Shown: one piece after another, positions 5,619 through 6,589 of the stretch
Layout of the letters: every line of letters begins with the position of its first letter
Position numbering within the stretch: the stretch's first letter is position 1
DNA from: Bacteroidales bacterium
GTDB lineage: Bacteria; Bacteroidota; Bacteroidia; Bacteroidales; UBA932
Assembly (NCBI GenBank): GCA_024681565.1
Contig: JAILAO010000151.1
Location: 1-6,589, forward strand
DNA: 6,589 nt
Direction: 5' to 3'
Program-made: the position numbers and the translations under genes
Notes under the pieces: model-generated
Seen by the model: the letters and a program-made list of their open reading frames with translations, nothing else
What the model was told of the DNA's origin: nothing
Database searches by the model: none

Positions 5619-5626
5619 CAACTGTT

Positions 5627-6313
5627 ATGTTAGGAACTATCGTCAATACCGGGTGTATTATCGTCGGCTCCGTGGTGGGGAGCCTCCTCAAAAAAGGTTT
5701 GGGAGAGAAGTACCAGAATGTCCTTTACAACGCGATGGGACTGGCTTCGCTGGCGCTCGGCGCCAACACCTTCGTGCAGAACATGCCCAAAAGCGAATTC
5801 CCCGTGCTCTTCATCATCAGCATTGCGCTCGGCGGCATCATCGGCACGGCCCTCGACCTCGACGGCCGCACCAAACGCCTGATCGCCAAACGCGGCGGCG
5901 AAGGTCTCGCCAACGGACTGATCACCGCCTGCCTGCTCTTCTGCGTGGGAACCTTCTCCATCGTCGGCCCCATCCTGAGCGCCACCCAGGGTGACAACAC
6001 CTTCCTTTACACCAACGCCACACTGGACCTGGTGACCTCGATGGTCTTCGCCACCACCTACGGCATCGGCATCATCTTCGCCGCACCGATCCTCTTCTGC
6101 TGGCAGGGAATGTTCTACCTCCTCGGAAAATTCGCCGCCAACTCCCCCCTGATCGAAGGCACGATGATCAACGAAATGGCCATCGTCGGCGGCCTGCTCA
6201 TCATCTCCTCCGGCCTGTCCCTGCTCAAGCTCAAAGACTGCAAGACCCTCAACTACATCCCGGCCCTGCTCGTCCCCGCCCTCTGGTTCCTCGTCCGCGG
6301 GCTCTTCGTCTGA
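5627..6313 (+). CDS. DUF554 family integral membrane protein (YdfK/YqgA-type)
   Basis: 228 aa, the usual length for the family (about 225-240). It is strongly hydrophobic with six or seven likely membrane segments, near residues 2-20, 34-52, 58-76, 97-118, 133-158, 184-201 and 210-227. Family-like features include the N-terminal GTIVNTGCIIVGSVVG, a small charged loop after GTALDLDGR (73-81) where arginines and lysines cluster, FCVGTFSIVGPI (105-116), and the TLDLVTSMVFA segment (132-142) with conserved Asp134. The biochemical role of DUF554 proteins is not established, though a transporter or channel-like function is often supposed. The ATG at 5627 is the first start after the -7 box and begins the first membrane helix. 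The gene is divergent from the lyase with 74 bp between starts; a link to transport of an amino acid or lyase product would be speculation. Confidence 0.9.
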   Translation: MLGTIVNTGCIIVGSVVGSLLKKGLGEKYQNVLYNAMGLASLALGANTFVQNMPKSEFPVLFIISIALGGIIGTALDLDGRTKRLIAKRGGEGLANGLITACLLFCVGTFSIVGPILSATQGDNTFLYTNATLDLVTSMVFATTYGIGIIFAAPILFCWQGMFYLLGKFAANSPLIEGTMINEMAIVGGLLIISSGLSLLKLKDCKTLNYIPALLVPALWFLVRGLFV

Positions 6314-6364
6314 CACCGCGGCGACTGACAGCCCGCGACAAAAACCCACCCTCGGCCGGGGAAT

Positions 6365-6474
6365 GGGGAAGGTCCGATTTCACAGGCGGGACCGTCCCCA
6401 CCGGATCGACCCCCCAGCACCTCAGAACCAACATCCCTCGAGGAAGGTCCCGGGCACAAAATCGGACCTTCCCC
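6365..6474. repeat. 16-bp perfect inverted repeat, arms 94 bp apart
   Basis: GGGGAAGGTCCGATTT (6365-6380) is the exact reverse complement of 6459-6474. Chance occurrence of 16 bp this close is unlikely. The first arm begins 52 bp after the DUF554 stop, so the pair would lie in its 3' untranslated RNA. Confidence 0.85.
6442..6472. repeat. Nested 9-bp hairpin sharing an arm with the larger inverted repeat
   Basis: GGAAGGTCC (6442-6450) pairs perfectly with GGACCTTCC (6464-6472) around a 13-base loop. The right arm is also part of the 16-bp repeat arm at 6459-6474, so only one of the two stems can form at a time. No T tract follows. Confidence 0.75.
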
Positions 6475-6512
6475 AACCAACCAGACCTTCCCCAACCAAC
6501 CGGGCTTCCCCC
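6465..6512. repeat. 19-bp tandem repeat, two copies and a degenerate third
   Basis: GACCTTCCCCAACCAACC occurs at 6465-6482 and again at 6484-6501, a period of 19 with one differing base at each unit end. GGCTTCCCCC (6503-6512) looks like the start of a third, diverged unit. Both full units carry the GACCTTCC core of the neighbouring inverted repeats. Confidence 0.85.
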
Positions 6513-6589
6513 GGCAACAAGCGGCTGGCGGAGGAGAGCCCTCCCAAGCTCGCCGCAGCCGGCCGCCTTGTAGCCGCCGCGCACGATTG

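Larger units (their letters stand above)
5591..5621 (-). promoter_or_regulatory. Probable promoter of the lyase gene
   Basis: On the minus strand, TTG (5619-5621) is followed after 20 bases by TACCTTGG (5591-5598), seven of eight to TAnnTTTG. This predicts a start near 5585 and a leader of about 33 nt, AT-rich close to the ATG at 5552. The -33 part abuts the -7 box of the opposing DUF554 gene. Confidence 0.5.
6314..6589. other. GC-rich intergenic region with repeats, no supported gene
   Basis: After the DUF554 stop there are 276 bp without a credible gene. Open frames on the minus strand lack family resemblance and cross the repeats. No stem followed by a T tract is present, so no terminator for the DUF554 gene can be named. 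The final 75 bases read in one plus frame as a protein-like string (KRLAEESPPKLAAAGRLVAAAHD near 6519-6587), but no start codon for it is visible, so I leave it uncalled. Confidence 0.5.

Noticed and set aside
6249..6584. Minus-strand open frames of 80-111 codons at the right end
   Set aside because: They overlap the DUF554 3' end and the repeats, are Gly/Arg/Pro-rich, and lack promoter or motif support.

Overview
The window looks like chromosomal DNA from a fairly GC-rich member of the Bacteroidales (Alistipes/Rikenellaceae-like or a related uncultured gut lineage; the sequence does not settle the genus). The evidence is Bacteroidetes-type promoters (TAnnTTTG at -7, TTTG at -33), no Shine-Dalgarno sequences, a SusC-type TonB plug domain, a lipoprotein signal, and a tRNA-Gly resembling the Bacteroides form. 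TAA, TAG and TGA all act as ordinary stops.

Layout. Positions 1-479 hold no credible protein gene. They are a dense cluster of GC-rich palindromic repeats built from a cassette present three times: the 3' end of tRNA-Gly, a 39-bp hairpin directly after the CCA, and a tail that in copy 3 is complementary to part of the tRNA. Copies 1 and 2 face each other and form an imperfect inverted repeat of about 323 bp. Copy 3 is joined to the tRNA-Gly(GCC) gene itself (480-555, minus), which has a near-ideal promoter at 584-614 but an unusual T arm. Next, on the minus strand, comes a likely two-gene operon: a secreted S9B (DPP-IV-like) peptidase of 824 aa (1096-3570) followed after 12 bp by a small lipoprotein of unknown function (640-1083). 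Divergent from the peptidase is a 148-aa secreted protein that is essentially a stand-alone TonB-receptor plug domain (3654-4100, plus). It meets, tail to tail with a 3-bp gap, a PLP-dependent beta-eliminating lyase of the tryptophanase/tyrosine phenol-lyase family (4104-5552, minus). Divergent from the lyase is a DUF554 (YdfK/YqgA-type) integral membrane protein (5627-6313, plus); the two promoters overlap around a CCAAG-N10-CTTGG palindrome. The last 276 bp are GC-rich and intergenic, with a second, different repeat family built on GGAAGGTCC/GGACCTTCC.

How it may fit together. An exported dipeptidyl-peptidase-like enzyme and a cytoplasmic amino-acid lyase are consistent with an amino-acid-fermenting, proteolytic gut bacterium, but only the peptidase-lipoprotein pair and the two divergent promoter regions suggest direct linkage. 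The most unusual parts are the tRNA-derived palindromic cassettes, the free-standing plug domain, and the lyase, which combines tyrosine phenol-lyase-like pocket residues with loss of a cofactor-contacting arginine.
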